Origin: Bin87 sp965219925
GTDB taxonomy: Bacteria; Chloroflexota; Dehalococcoidia; Lucifugimonadales; UBA3495
DNA: 64,000 nucleotides
Direction: 5' to 3'
Assembly (NCBI GenBank): GCA_965219925.1
Contig: OZ244795.1
Coordinates: forward strand, 1,922,001-1,986,000
Made by a program: the position numbers and the translations under genes. Of the stretch, positions 1 to 17,620 are shown in pieces (position 1 is the stretch's first letter; each line of letters begins with the position of its first letter). The notes below the pieces were generated by a model. The model did not search any database and was not told the origin of the DNA. It saw only the letters and a list, made by a program, of their open reading frames with translations.

Positions 1-1
1 C

Positions 2-190
2 GCAAAGCCGATGGACTTGTGGTCAACCAGGGGCGACCAGAGCGTCACGCTCATGTGGTGCGCCCCCGACTCAGAACACGACAACCCCACCATCACCAAG
101 TACAGGTTCGTTATCGCCGCGTTGTCTACTGACACGTATCATACCAGCGAGTTTTTGGACACCGTCACCGCCACCCCGACCGCCGAGTGA
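2..190 (+). CDS. C-terminal end of a fibronectin type III-like protein (partial)
   Basis: The gene enters from the left edge and ends at TGA 188-190. The 62 visible residues contain GDQSVTLMWCAPDSEHDNP and then TITKYRFVI, which matches the B-C strand pattern of a fibronectin type III domain (G-V-L-W-P ... Y). Such domains are common in secreted or surface proteins, but no signal peptide or catalytic part is visible here. Only the tail is present, so the full function cannot be given. The frame is chosen because it is the only one of the three forward frames open to the edge with a recognisable fold signature. Confidence 0.5.
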   Translation, partial: AKPMDLWSTRGDQSVTLMWCAPDSEHDNPTITKYRFVIAALSTDTYHTSEFLDTVTATPTAE

Positions 191-301
191 ACGCGCCGCC
201 AAAATGGCATCAAAGCCAAACGCAAAAAGGCCGGTTGTTGGCACTTCGATTACCTGCTCAATGTCCTGTCACAATGAAATGCGATTGCTCTGCTGAACGA
301 G

Positions 302-442
302 CAGGGCTATCGCATATGAAATTACGGCCACGTCACCCCGGCGGAAGACGAGGGCTTTATCGATCGCTAATGCTGGGGTCTTCTGGATTCCCGCGAAAGT
401 GGGAATGACGGTGGTTAATTGGTGCATATGCGATAACCCCGT
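302..442. mobile_element. MITE-like element, ISAs1-like ends, copy 1
   Basis: The ends are inverted repeats: CAGGGCTATCGCATAT at the left and ATATGCGATAACCCC at the right. The element is bounded by an exact 9-bp direct repeat, CTGAACGAG, at 293-301 and 443-451. About 141 bp long, it codes for nothing. A second copy with near-perfect ends lies at 56536-56701. The CAG start and the roughly 8-bp duplication resemble the ISAs1 family, which is inference. The 191-945 spacer contains this element, two further repeats, a promoter and a leader hairpin, and no gene. Confidence 0.75.
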
Positions 443-457
443 CTGAACGAGCGGGAT

Positions 458-569
458 GATTGCAAAGTCCCTGGACACCCGCTCATGGTGAGCTTGTCGA
501 ACCATCGGCGACCGTCCTTCGACAGGCTCAGGACGAGCGGGTAGGGTCAACCCTCGTAACTTTGCAATC
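458..569. repeat. 112-bp GATTGCAAA repeat, copy 1
   Basis: The repeat runs from GATTGCAAAG to CTTTGCAATC, a 10-bp terminal inverted repeat. It contains the segment GCTCATGGTGAGCTTGTCGA followed by its near-complement TTCGACAGGCTCAGGACGAG. A copy of the same length lies at 17509-17620 inside the end of gltX. No target duplication is visible at this copy. Confidence 0.75.
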
Positions 570-585
570 GTCCTGCTACACGAGT

Positions 586-700
586 GTAACTGTTCAGACT
601 TGCGGGGATCTGCCGACTATTCGGCCTATTGTGGAGGGGGCAACGAAGTACGGAATTTCCACTGCAAACCGCTTTCGTCCTCTCAAACGTGAACAGTTAT
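586..700. mobile_element. MITE-like element, IS66-like ends, copy A
   Basis: The left end is GTAACTGTTCAGACTTG and the right end is GTGAACAGTTAT, an inverted repeat of about 10 bp. Two more copies of 114 bp lie at 19163-19276 and 34965-35078. The GTAAC terminus is typical of the IS66 family. No clear target duplication is left at this copy. Its right end lies 15 bp before the putative rpoB promoter. Confidence 0.7.
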
Positions 701-715
701 AACGCGTACGGTTTA

Positions 716-744
716 TTGACAAAACTGTATGAATCGTATAGGAT
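716..744 (+). promoter_or_regulatory. Candidate sigma-70 promoter for rpoBC
   Basis: A perfect -35 box TTGACA (716-721) is followed by a 17-bp spacer and the -10-like hexamer TAGGAT (739-744). It lies about 200 bp before the rpoB start, just downstream of an IS66-like MITE. No other gene start lies in between, so it most likely drives rpoB-rpoC. It was read by eye only. Confidence 0.5.
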
Positions 745-831
745 TATTGAATCCACGATGCATTGTATGCAAGTATTTACGACTGCACCACAGCACCGCC
801 TGCACCATCTGTTCTAATTAGGCTATAGAGC

Positions 832-856
832 CGGCTTGCCTATCGGGGGCGAGCCG
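832..856 (+). promoter_or_regulatory. Leader hairpin upstream of rpoB
   Basis: CGGCTTGCC (832-840) pairs with GGCGAGCCG (848-856), a 9-bp stem with one G-U pair and a 7-nt loop, in the untranslated leader of rpoB. There is no run of T directly after it. It could be an attenuation or protein-binding structure rather than a terminator. Confidence 0.35.
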
Positions 857-945
857 TCTTGGTGTGTCTATGCTCCGGACGGAAGGGCAGGCGTTTACGT
901 CGTTAAGCACCGCCACCCCGGAACTGCGTTAGGAGTGTCTTATTT

Positions 946-5490
<4,545 letters not shown>

Positions 5491-5493
5491 AAC

Positions 5494-10740
<5,247 letters not shown>

Positions 10741-10788
10741 GTCTGCGCGGATAATCAGGCTCAGCATAAGGTAATCAGGAGGCCGCCG

Positions 10789-11757
10789 TTGGTTGTTCCC
10801 GTCGATCTGTCAGTAGATCTGGCGCCCGAACGCCCCGGCGGCCTTCGGCTGTCCAATCCGATCATGATTGCTTCGGGCACGTTCGGATACGATGGCTATG
10901 GCCGGGGAATCGCGGCGAACGCTCCGCTGGGTTCATTGGGAGCGGTGTTGCCAAAGACCTTGACGCGAAATGCGAGGGCTGGCAACCCCGAACCGCGGTG
11001 GTTCCCCGAGTCATTTCGGGAGGGCCTGGAGGCAGGGGAGACCACGCTGCTGAACTCAATCGGGCTGACCAACCCGGGGATAGAGGCTGCAATGAGCGAA
11101 CTGGCGCCGCAATGGGCCGACCTGGACGCCAACGTGGTGATGAGTATGGCAGCCGAAAGTCCGGAGCAGTGGGAAGAAATGGCATCGTTCACGCGAGGGG
11201 TTTCCGGGTTTGCGGCCATCGAGCTGAACCTGAGCTGCCCCAACGTGGACGACGGGGCGATGTTCAGCCACCGACCGCAACTTACGGAGGCGGCGGTGGC
11301 GGGAGTACGTCGGCAAACCGACCTGCCGTTGTGGGCCAAGCTTTCCCCCAACGTGCCGGATATTACCGAAATCGCGCAGGCGGCTGTGGATGCCGGAGCG
11401 GACGCTCTGACGATCTGCAATACCATCCCGGCGATGCACATTGACACTGACCTGGGGAGGGCGGTGCTGGGCACGGGGAGCGGCGGGTTGTCGGGACACG
11501 CCCTGCGGCCTATTGCGGTGGCGCTGGTGCACCGAACGGCCCGCGCGGTCAAGGTTCCGATCATCGGAGTAGGCGGGGTGTTCACGGGCCGCCACGCCGC
11601 TGAGTTCTTGCTGGCGGGAGCTACGGCGGTTCAGATCGGCAGCGCGAATCTGGCCGATCTGGACGCTCCCTTCCGTGTGCTCGCCGAGCTGGAATCATTA
11701 ATGGCGGAGTGGGAAGTCGGCAATATTGCGGAGTTGGCTCTCAGATATCGAGAGTAG
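10789..11757 (+). CDS. pyrD: Dihydroorotate dehydrogenase, class 1
   Basis: This FMN enzyme oxidises dihydroorotate to orotate in pyrimidine synthesis. It has 322 residues, a TIM barrel with N-terminal NPIMIASGTFGYDGYG, the catalytic-loop motif NLSCPNV with Cys as the base (class 1), and the FMN-phosphate site IIGVGGVFTG. The start is TTG at 10789, chosen because AGGAGG (10777-10782) lies 6 bp upstream. It is 48 bp after rpoC and probably in the same transcript. A Cys base and the sequence style suggest class 1B, which uses a PyrK partner. No pyrK gene is visible in the window. Confidence 0.93.
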   Translation: MVVPVDLSVDLAPERPGGLRLSNPIMIASGTFGYDGYGRGIAANAPLGSLGAVLPKTLTRNARAGNPEPRWFPESFREGLEAGETTLLNSIGLTNPGIEAAMSELAPQWADLDANVVMSMAAESPEQWEEMASFTRGVSGFAAIELNLSCPNVDDGAMFSHRPQLTEAAVAGVRRQTDLPLWAKLSPNVPDITEIAQAAVDAGADALTICNTIPAMHIDTDLGRAVLGTGSGGLSGHALRPIAVALVHRTARAVKVPIIGVGGVFTGRHAAEFLLAGATAVQIGSANLADLDAPFRVLAELESLMAEWEVGNIAELALRYRE

Positions 11758-11792
11758 ATGAGTACCGTCATCCGGCGGTGTGGGGCGGGCGG

Positions 11793-12995
11793 CTACCAGG
11801 CGGTACGCAACAAATCGTGCAGTTCAGTGGCGTCGTTGATTGGCCGCACGTTACGATGCAGCCCGAAGTCGGTCAGGGCATCCTGGGCAATATCCTCGAT
11901 CCCTGCCTCCGGCACGCCGACATCACGCAGCCGCAGGGGCATTCCCACCGTCTCGAAGAACCGGGACACCGCGTCGGCAGCGGCGTCGGCGGCCTCCAGG
12001 TCGGTTGTGCCGGACTTGACCAGACCCATTGCAGCAGCGACTCGCGCCTGACCCTTGAGGTTGTAATCTCTATTAAATCTCATACCGGGGGCCGTATTGA
12101 TGGAATATGCCGCCCCGTGGCTGCACTCGGGGAAGCGCGTATCGAGGCTGTGGGCCAGCGCGCTCACGACCCCCAGGGCCGATCCGCTGGCTCCGGTATC
12201 CCAGGCCCGGTTGTACATGAACGAGGCAACGCACAGGTTGACCCTGGCGGCGCCGTCATCAGGCTGGCTGTTGACCACGGGCAAATGTTCCAGCAAAAGG
12301 TTGAGCGATCCGACGAGGTCGGCGTTTGCCATCACGTTCAATGTCGGAGATTGCAGGGCGCTGATTACGCCGCTGAACAGGGACCCGGCAGCGCTGATGC
12401 AGAGATCGGCCGGCGCTGTGAGCAGGGCGTCGGTATCCCAGATAACGGCGCTGGGACGGGTTTTGGGGTCGAACATCTCCAGTCGATGACCCGTTTCGCC
12501 GTCGATGACGGCGGTACCGGCCCGGGTAGCCGCCGTGGTGGGTGTGGTCAGCACAAGGATGTTGGGTAGTTTCGGCGCCATCAAGCGAGGGCTGACCGGG
12601 GGTTGGCCCGGCGGATATTTGGTGGCGTGGTCGTCGGGAGCGCCACCCTCTGCCAGCAGGATGATAATTGCGCGGGCGGTAACGACTGCGCTGCCGCCAC
12701 CGACGGCGATGATGAGGTCGGCATCGGCTTCCCGGGCGGCCTGGGCGCCAGCCAGAACGTCCGGCACGGGCGATCCGGTTCGCACGCCGTCAAAGACGCC
12801 GGCCGGTTCCTGGCCCAGCGCGTCTGCGATGCGCTGAAGGAGATTGGTGCGTTGCGAAACGGATCGGCCACAAACTATGAACGGCCTTTTTGCTCTGACA
12901 CGGTCAACCTCAGCGCGGAGGCCGGACAACGCGTTGTCCCCGGCGTGCACCCGCACCGGGTATGCTACGTAGCGAAACGGGTTGACCTCGGGCAT
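11793..12995 (-). CDS. Iron-alcohol-dehydrogenase-fold protein with degenerate metal site
   Basis: The 400-residue protein has the Fe-ADH / maleylacetate reductase architecture: an N-terminal NAD(P)-binding half with VGGGSAVVTARA and a helical C-terminal half. The metal-site positions are abnormal. In the first helix the usual N/D and H are replaced (SAAGSLFSGVISAL). The first His of the HxxxH...H segment is Ser (VVSALAHSL), and only AH and SHG remain. It could be metal-independent, like maleylacetate reductases, or catalytically altered. It is convergent with pyrD, 35 bp apart. The substrate cannot be predicted. Confidence 0.75.
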   Translation of the reverse strand: MPEVNPFRYVAYPVRVHAGDNALSGLRAEVDRVRAKRPFIVCGRSVSQRTNLLQRIADALGQEPAGVFDGVRTGSPVPDVLAGAQAAREADADLIIAVGGGSAVVTARAIIILLAEGGAPDDHATKYPPGQPPVSPRLMAPKLPNILVLTTPTTAATRAGTAVIDGETGHRLEMFDPKTRPSAVIWDTDALLTAPADLCISAAGSLFSGVISALQSPTLNVMANADLVGSLNLLLEHLPVVNSQPDDGAARVNLCVASFMYNRAWDTGASGSALGVVSALAHSLDTRFPECSHGAAYSINTAPGMRFNRDYNLKGQARVAAAMGLVKSGTTDLEAADAAADAVSRFFETVGMPLRLRDVGVPEAGIEDIAQDALTDFGLHRNVRPINDATELHDLLRTAW

Positions 12996-13079
12996 ACTTG
13001 AAACCTCAACAATGTACGGCGCGGCTGACGGTGAACCAGTGTACTACCGGGGGGTGTGCGGCGCCAGTTCCGAAGGCGG

Positions 13080-13288
13080 CTCATGCGTACCCACTTTAAT
13101 CTGTCATTGCGAGCCCGTACTTGATACGCGGGTGGCAATCTCGGCGCCGTAGCAATGATGGTTCGCCGGCGTGTGCTCAACCTCAACGAGATTGCCACGT
13201 GGTTCGACAGGCTCACCATGAGTGGCTGCGCTCCTCGCAATGACGGTGGGGTGGGCGCCCGTCGCAATGACAAAATGGGTACGCTGAG
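13080..13288 (+). mobile_element. MITE-like element, CTCAYGCGTACCC ends, copy a
   Basis: The 209-bp element has ends CTCATGCGTACCCAC and ATGGGTACGCTGAG. It is flanked by a perfect 10-bp duplication CCGAAGGCGG at 13070-13079 and 13289-13298. Inside lies the GTCATTGCGA core, a palindromic unit ending in CTCGCAATGAC. Related copies lie at 53917-54097, 55870-56102 and near 63220-63589. It has no coding capacity. Together with its flanks it makes up the 12996-13391 spacer. Confidence 0.85.
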
Positions 13289-13391
13289 CCGAAGGCGGGC
13301 GAATGAGTTGCGGCACCCGGCCAACCGCGATCTGGGGGCAGGCGGATTCCGTGTGCTAAAATCGCTAACGACATGGAATTGAACAGGCTGG

Positions 13392-13835
13392 ATGGATAGA
13401 TTGACCGCTGAGCGCCAAATAACCCGACACCGCAGCCGGGCCCTGCGCCTGCTGAGTTCTGCCCAAAATGCGATGCAGAAGGGGCAGTGGGGCCAGTCAG
13501 AGGAGTTGCTGTGGGGAAGCCTGCTGTCGGCGTGCCGCGGTGTGGCGACGGCCCGCGGAGAGGGCACTGAAGACGAGGCGGCGTTGCGAAGGTTCACGCG
13601 CGCCCTGGGCGAAGAGGAAAAGGATCGGTATATCCGCGATGCGTTTGATCATCTGGCGGCCTTTGCCGAAGCCGCCGAGCGTGTCCGGGAGCGCAGGAGT
13701 CGCGTGGACTATCTGTTCCTGGCGATGGACGACCTGAGTGAAGCTATCGAGCGGTTGGTGGCGCGGATTCCAGGAGCGGATTTGCCCGTGCCAGCGTCTG
13801 ATGTGGATGATGCGGTGGCCGATCCTGGGGACTGA
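13392..13835 (+). CDS. Small helical protein, PaREP1/HEPN-like
   Basis: The 147-residue protein is predicted almost all helical. Its central WGQSEELLWGSLLSAC and a later RDAFDHLAAFAEAAE resemble the PaREP1/HEPN-type helical bundle seen in small archaeal and Chloroflexota proteins. The RxxxxH motif of active HEPN RNases is not present. It ends 4 bp before mtaB, so the two are probably co-transcribed. Its role is unknown. A fold-level link to nucleic-acid or nucleotide handling is only a guess. Confidence 0.55.
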   Translation: MDRLTAERQITRHRSRALRLLSSAQNAMQKGQWGQSEELLWGSLLSACRGVATARGEGTEDEAALRRFTRALGEEEKDRYIRDAFDHLAAFAEAAERVRERRSRVDYLFLAMDDLSEAIERLVARIPGADLPVPASDVDDAVADPGD

Positions 13836-13839
13836 TCAC

Positions 13840-15228
13840 ATGGTTGCGAACGATTTGAACGTCAGTTCCGGCACACCGGTGTGGATGACCACGACACTGG
13901 ATCAGTTGCTGCCTCTCGTGGGCACGGTGGCTATCGAGACGCATGGCTGCAAGCTAAACCAGGCTGACAGCGCGCAGTTGGGCCGGGAGTTTGCCAACCG
14001 GGGATACGCTGCGGTTGATTCCGTAGAGGATGCCGACATTGTGGTAGTCAACACATGCACCGTTACCGCCACCGCTGACAGCAAGGCGCGTCAGGCGCTG
14101 CGGGCGGCGCGACGCCATAATCCGGACGCGGTCGTCGTAGCGGCCGGGTGCTATCCGGAGCGGGCGGCCGAGGCGCTCCGAGCGATGCCCGAGGTCTCGT
14201 TGGTGGTGGGCAATCGGGATAAGTCCGAGTTGGTTTCACTGGCGGTATCAGCGGCAACGGAACGCGGTCACACCGCAGAGCGGTTCGGGCCTGACGGTAT
14301 CATTCCCCACGGTATTCTGGCCGCCGGCGCCGGCATACTGGCACGTAGTCGGGCCATGATAAAGATTCAGGAGGGATGCGACCAGGTCTGCGCTTACTGC
14401 ATCGTTCCCAAAGTGAGGGGACGAGAACGCAGCATCGCACCGGATTCGCTGGTGGAAGCGGTGCGTCGCAACGTGGCCGCCGGAATGAAAGAGGTGGTGC
14501 TCACAGGAACCCAGCTGGGCACCTACGGTTTTGACCTGAACGGCGTGAACTTGCCGGGTCTGCTGGATCGCATTCTGGATGAGACGGACGTGGCCAGGTT
14601 GCGGGTATCGTCGCTGCAGGCTCACGAGATTAGCCTGGAGCTGCTTGCCAGGTGGTATGACGCACGTCTTTGTCCACATTTTCACATACCGCTGCAAAGT
14701 GGATCGGACCAGGTACTCAGGGCCATGCGGCGGAGATACGATACTGAAACATTCCGGAGGGCAGTGGAGTTGGTTCGAGAGACGACGCCGGATGTGGGCA
14801 TCACCACTGACGTTATTGTTGGGTTCCCCGGCGAGGATGCAGACGAACACGTGAAGAGCCTGGAGTTCGCCGAAGCGATGCAGTTTGCCGATATGCACGT
14901 TTTTCCGTATTCCCAACGGCCGGGCACCAGCGCGCACCACTTTGCGGCACAGGTCGGCGCTGAAGAAAAACGCCGCCGCGCCGGTGAAATGGCCGCCGTC
15001 GCCGTCAAGACTCACGGCGCGTATCGGCGGGGACTAGTGGGAGAGGTTCGAAATGTGCTTTGGGAAACGGCCCGGGCTCAGGACGACGGGCAACGGGTGT
15101 GGCGAGGCCTGACGGATAACTACGTGCGAGTGAATGTTGCCACGGGGCAGGACCTGGCCAACCGGATTATGCCGGCGCGGCTGATCGCGGTGAGCGGGAA
15201 GGACATGATCGCCGAGGTGGAAGGTTGA
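13840..15228 (+). CDS. mtaB: tRNA (t6A37) methylthiotransferase MtaB
   Basis: This radical-SAM enzyme converts t6A37 to ms2t6A37 in tRNAs. The N-terminal UPF0004 domain has the cluster motif (ETHGCKLNQADS, VVNTCTVT, AGCYPERA). The radical-SAM motif is CDQVCAYC. The methylthiotransferase core continues with LQSGSDQVLRAMRR and TTDVIVGFPGE, and a C-terminal TRAM-like domain follows (about residues 400-462). The start ATG at 13840 is used because GGGGA lies 9 bp upstream and the upstream extension is the preceding gene in another frame. It has 462 residues, normal for MtaB. Confidence 0.92.
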   Translation: MVANDLNVSSGTPVWMTTTLDQLLPLVGTVAIETHGCKLNQADSAQLGREFANRGYAAVDSVEDADIVVVNTCTVTATADSKARQALRAARRHNPDAVVVAAGCYPERAAEALRAMPEVSLVVGNRDKSELVSLAVSAATERGHTAERFGPDGIIPHGILAAGAGILARSRAMIKIQEGCDQVCAYCIVPKVRGRERSIAPDSLVEAVRRNVAAGMKEVVLTGTQLGTYGFDLNGVNLPGLLDRILDETDVARLRVSSLQAHEISLELLARWYDARLCPHFHIPLQSGSDQVLRAMRRRYDTETFRRAVELVRETTPDVGITTDVIVGFPGEDADEHVKSLEFAEAMQFADMHVFPYSQRPGTSAHHFAAQVGAEEKRRRAGEMAAVAVKTHGAYRRGLVGEVRNVLWETARAQDDGQRVWRGLTDNYVRVNVATGQDLANRIMPARLIAVSGKDMIAEVEG

Positions 15229-15250
15229 TAAGACGGACGTTGCCGTCGGC

Positions 15251-16081
15251 CTAGAATTCCACGGGACGCAGGTAGCTCATATCCTGGCGCCGTTCGAGAT
15301 AACCGGCGCGAGTTTCATGGCCATGGGGAAACACCAGCAGCCAGCCCTGCCGTTCGGCTTCGGAGAGGATGTCCTGTTTTTGGTCGAGGCTGGTTTCCGG
15401 CTCGTAATCGAACGATGAGATGACGGTGAGCCCCAAATGGTGGGGAGTAGGCACCAGGTCTCCCAAGTAAACGATGCGTTCGCCGCCGTGGCTGAAAACG
15501 GCGATTTGATGTCCGGGACTGTGGCCATCGGTGACTATTAGGTTCAAGCCGGGGAACAGCTCGGTATCGCCGTCGAGCAACTCCATGCGTCCGCGTTCGG
15601 CGATCGGCTCGAAGTCGTCGACGCGGAAAACGTCCGCGTGGAGAACTGATGGGTCCTGGGCGTCTTCCCAACTGGCGCGTTGAACGTAGTAAGTTGCGTT
15701 GGGGAACGACGGCACCATGTCGCCGACGCGGTCCATGCGGGTGCCGCCGCCGGCGTGGCCGAAATGCAGGTGAGAAAGGACGACGGCGTCGATGTCCCTG
15801 GGGCCGATACCGATCACCTTAAGGCCACGCAGGAGCCGACTGGGGACCAGGCCGTAGATTTCCTTATCGCGGAAATTGTCTTTGGGTCCGACACCGGTGT
15901 CGATAAGGATATTGCTTCCATTGCATTGAAAGAGCATGCAGTTCAGGCCCATCGTGACCCGGTTCTTGCGGTCGGTAGTGACCATGTTTTCCCACATCAT
16001 TTTGGGGATGCGCCCGAAGATAGCTCCGCCGTCGACTTTGAACACACCGTCGCTGATTACCATTGCACCCGTGGCTAGCAT
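15251..16081 (-). CDS. Metallo-beta-lactamase-fold hydrolase lacking the motif Asp
   Basis: The 276-residue protein is of the AHL-lactonase / MBL-fold type. It has LIDTGVGPKD, then SHLHFGHAGG where the family motif is HxHxDH, then DGHSPGHQ, LGDLVPTPHH and a C-terminal FPHGHE. The Asp of HxHxDH, a ligand of the second metal, is Gly here. All other metal ligands look present, so it may bind one metal or have changed activity. The start ATG is supported by GAGGAG about 10 bp upstream. It is a single gene facing the mtaB end. Confidence 0.82.
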   Translation of the reverse strand: MLATGAMVISDGVFKVDGGAIFGRIPKMMWENMVTTDRKNRVTMGLNCMLFQCNGSNILIDTGVGPKDNFRDKEIYGLVPSRLLRGLKVIGIGPRDIDAVVLSHLHFGHAGGGTRMDRVGDMVPSFPNATYYVQRASWEDAQDPSVLHADVFRVDDFEPIAERGRMELLDGDTELFPGLNLIVTDGHSPGHQIAVFSHGGERIVYLGDLVPTPHHLGLTVISSFDYEPETSLDQKQDILSEAERQGWLLVFPHGHETRAGYLERRQDMSYLRPVEF

Positions 16082-16539
16082 CGCAGGTTACTCCTCAATA
16101 ATTCGTTGGAATCCAATGTCGGATTCCTAGAAGCCACAACCGCTAAATTGATATGATTCAATCGTTGGTCCGGGCGGTTATTCGTGGCGATAGACGTTCC
16201 GTCCAGAAACTGATATTGATTTTTTAAATAGCAAATTTATTGGAACGGAACACGCCGCGACCCACTGTACATCGACGCTATGGTTTTTAGTCAATATAAA
16301 AAAACCAACGATTAACGCATTTTTTGGTAGATTTCTTATGAAATCTATATTTCTGGCCTTATTTCCTAATTCCGGACGGAGTCGTGGGGGGTGCGATCAT
16401 CAATTCCTGTGTGCAACCGACTGAACCTGAGCCCGGTTGTACCCCGGAACCGGCAAGTACCTGGATCCATTGACCGGGTCCGAATCCTGAATGTTCCGTT
16501 TCCCGGCCTTCCGCGGGCTCCGATAGGGAGGTTCAAGCA
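16082..16539. other. AT-rich intergenic region with inverted repeats
   Basis: This 458-bp spacer is clearly AT-richer than its surroundings and has no convincing ORF. It contains a 10-bp inverted repeat AATCGTTGGT (16160-16169) / ACCAACGATT (16304-16313) and a perfect hairpin AGATTTC-TTAT-GAAATCT (16329-16346). It probably holds the divergent promoters of the MBL-fold gene and the channel gene. A decayed insertion cannot be excluded. Confidence 0.5.
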
Positions 16540-17472
16540 ATGAATGAGGCCGATAAGCCCTGCCCATCCGATGGCCACCGACTTTCAGCCAGGCGGAGGG
16601 TATACCGGGCTCTGGAACCGGCGGGCTCGGCGCCACCGGCTGAAAATGCGAGCTGGATCAACACGGTGTACACGGTCGAGGCAGTTCTCGTTACGGTCAT
16701 CCTGATCAATTCTGCGTCGCTGATTCTCTGGACGGTCCCGACGTTAGCAAGGTCTTACTCCCTGTGGTTTCACGTCGTCGAGTATTGCACCGTGGCGGTG
16801 TTCCTCTCGGAGTACGCGTTGAGGTTTTGGGCGGCGCCCGAAGCGAATCCGGAGGGCAGGGACTGGCGGCAGCGCTGGAAGTACGTAATCTCTCCCGCCG
16901 CGCTCATTGACGCAGCGGCCCTGTATCCATCCGTGGCCGCGGCCATAGCCCTGTTGGTGTCCGGTGATGGGCTCAGCCTGTCTTTCCTGCTGGCGGTTCG
17001 CCTGATCACCCGGTCGGCCAAACTGGCCAGGTATTTCCCCGGGGGACGCAGGCTGGGGATGGCAGTGCGGTTGAAAAGCAGCCAGATCCTGACTGCCGTA
17101 GCGGCCCTGCTGTTAATATTGGTGATTTCCGCATCGTTGATGTTCTTCGCGGAATCGGCGGCGCAACCCGATAAGTTTACGAGCATTCCGGCGGCTATGT
17201 GGTGGAGCGTGGTTACTCTAACTACCGTGGGTTACGGGGATACAGTGCCGGTTACAACAACAGGGCGGCTGCTGGCGGCGGTGATAGCGGTGATGGGTAT
17301 TGGGTTGTTCGCGCTGCCGGCAGGGATACTCAGCGCGGGCCTGCTGGAGGCCGATGCGGATGACGACGTGCGCGGCAGCCGCTTTGGTCGGCGAAGCGCC
17401 GGGGACTACTGCCCCCACTGCGGCCAACGGATTGCCCCGGCGGACGCCGACGGGCAGCCCGGCGGGTCGTAG
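16540..17472 (+). CDS. Voltage-gated-type potassium channel with C-terminal zinc ribbon
   Basis: The 310-residue integral membrane protein has six predicted transmembrane segments. S1 to S4 lie at residues 45-170, with only a few Arg/Lys in the S4-like VRLITRSAKLARYF. They are followed by S5, the pore helix and the K+ selectivity filter TTVGYGD near residue 230, then S6. The soluble tail carries CPHCGQRI, half of a zinc-ribbon. It should pass K+ across the inner membrane; the gating mode is uncertain. The ATG has GGGAG upstream (16526-16530). Its stop at 17470-17472 is directly next to the ancestral stop of gltX at 17473-17475. Confidence 0.88.
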   Translation: MNEADKPCPSDGHRLSARRRVYRALEPAGSAPPAENASWINTVYTVEAVLVTVILINSASLILWTVPTLARSYSLWFHVVEYCTVAVFLSEYALRFWAAPEANPEGRDWRQRWKYVISPAALIDAAALYPSVAAAIALLVSGDGLSLSFLLAVRLITRSAKLARYFPGGRRLGMAVRLKSSQILTAVAALLLILVISASLMFFAESAAQPDKFTSIPAAMWWSVVTLTTVGYGDTVPVTTTGRLLAAVIAVMGIGLFALPAGILSAGLLEADADDDVRGSRFGRRSAGDYCPHCGQRIAPADADGQPGGS

Positions 17473-17508
17473 CTACCGGGTAACGTCGGCCAGCAGTTTT
17501 CTCAGGAC

Positions 17509-17620
17509 GATTGCAAAATCCCTGGACACACGCTCATGGTGAGCTTGTCGAACCATCAGCGACCGTCCTTCGACAGGCTCAGGACGAGCGGGTAGGGTCA
17601 ACTCCCATAACTTTGCAATC
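17509..17620. repeat. 112-bp GATTGCAAA repeat inserted into gltX 3' end
   Basis: This is the second copy of the 458-569 repeat, 112 bp, ends GATTGCAAAA and CTTTGCAATC. It is flanked by direct repeats TCGGCCAGCAGTTTTC at 17486-17501 and 17619-17634, where the outer 14 bp are a duplication of gltX coding sequence. Seven bases (17502-17508) separate the left duplication from the repeat end. The insertion supplies the present last codons and stop of gltX. Confidence 0.88.

Noticed and set aside
460..702. An open frame across repeats before rpoB
   Set aside because: It is made wholly of the GATTGCAAA repeat and the IS66-like MITE, and the same words recur in other repeat copies, so it is not a gene.
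12965..13597. A 210-residue minus-strand frame over the 13080-13288 repeat
   Set aside because: Most of it reads through the palindromic repeat and then antisense to the PaREP1-like gene; no protein-family motif appears.
13392..13835. Active HEPN ribonuclease
   Set aside because: The RxxxxH catalytic motif of HEPN RNases is absent, so only a fold-level resemblance is claimed.
16381..16539. Possible tRNA or structured RNA before the channel gene
   Set aside because: GC-rich pairings are short, and no cloverleaf with a T-arm GGTTCGA or CCA end could be drawn.
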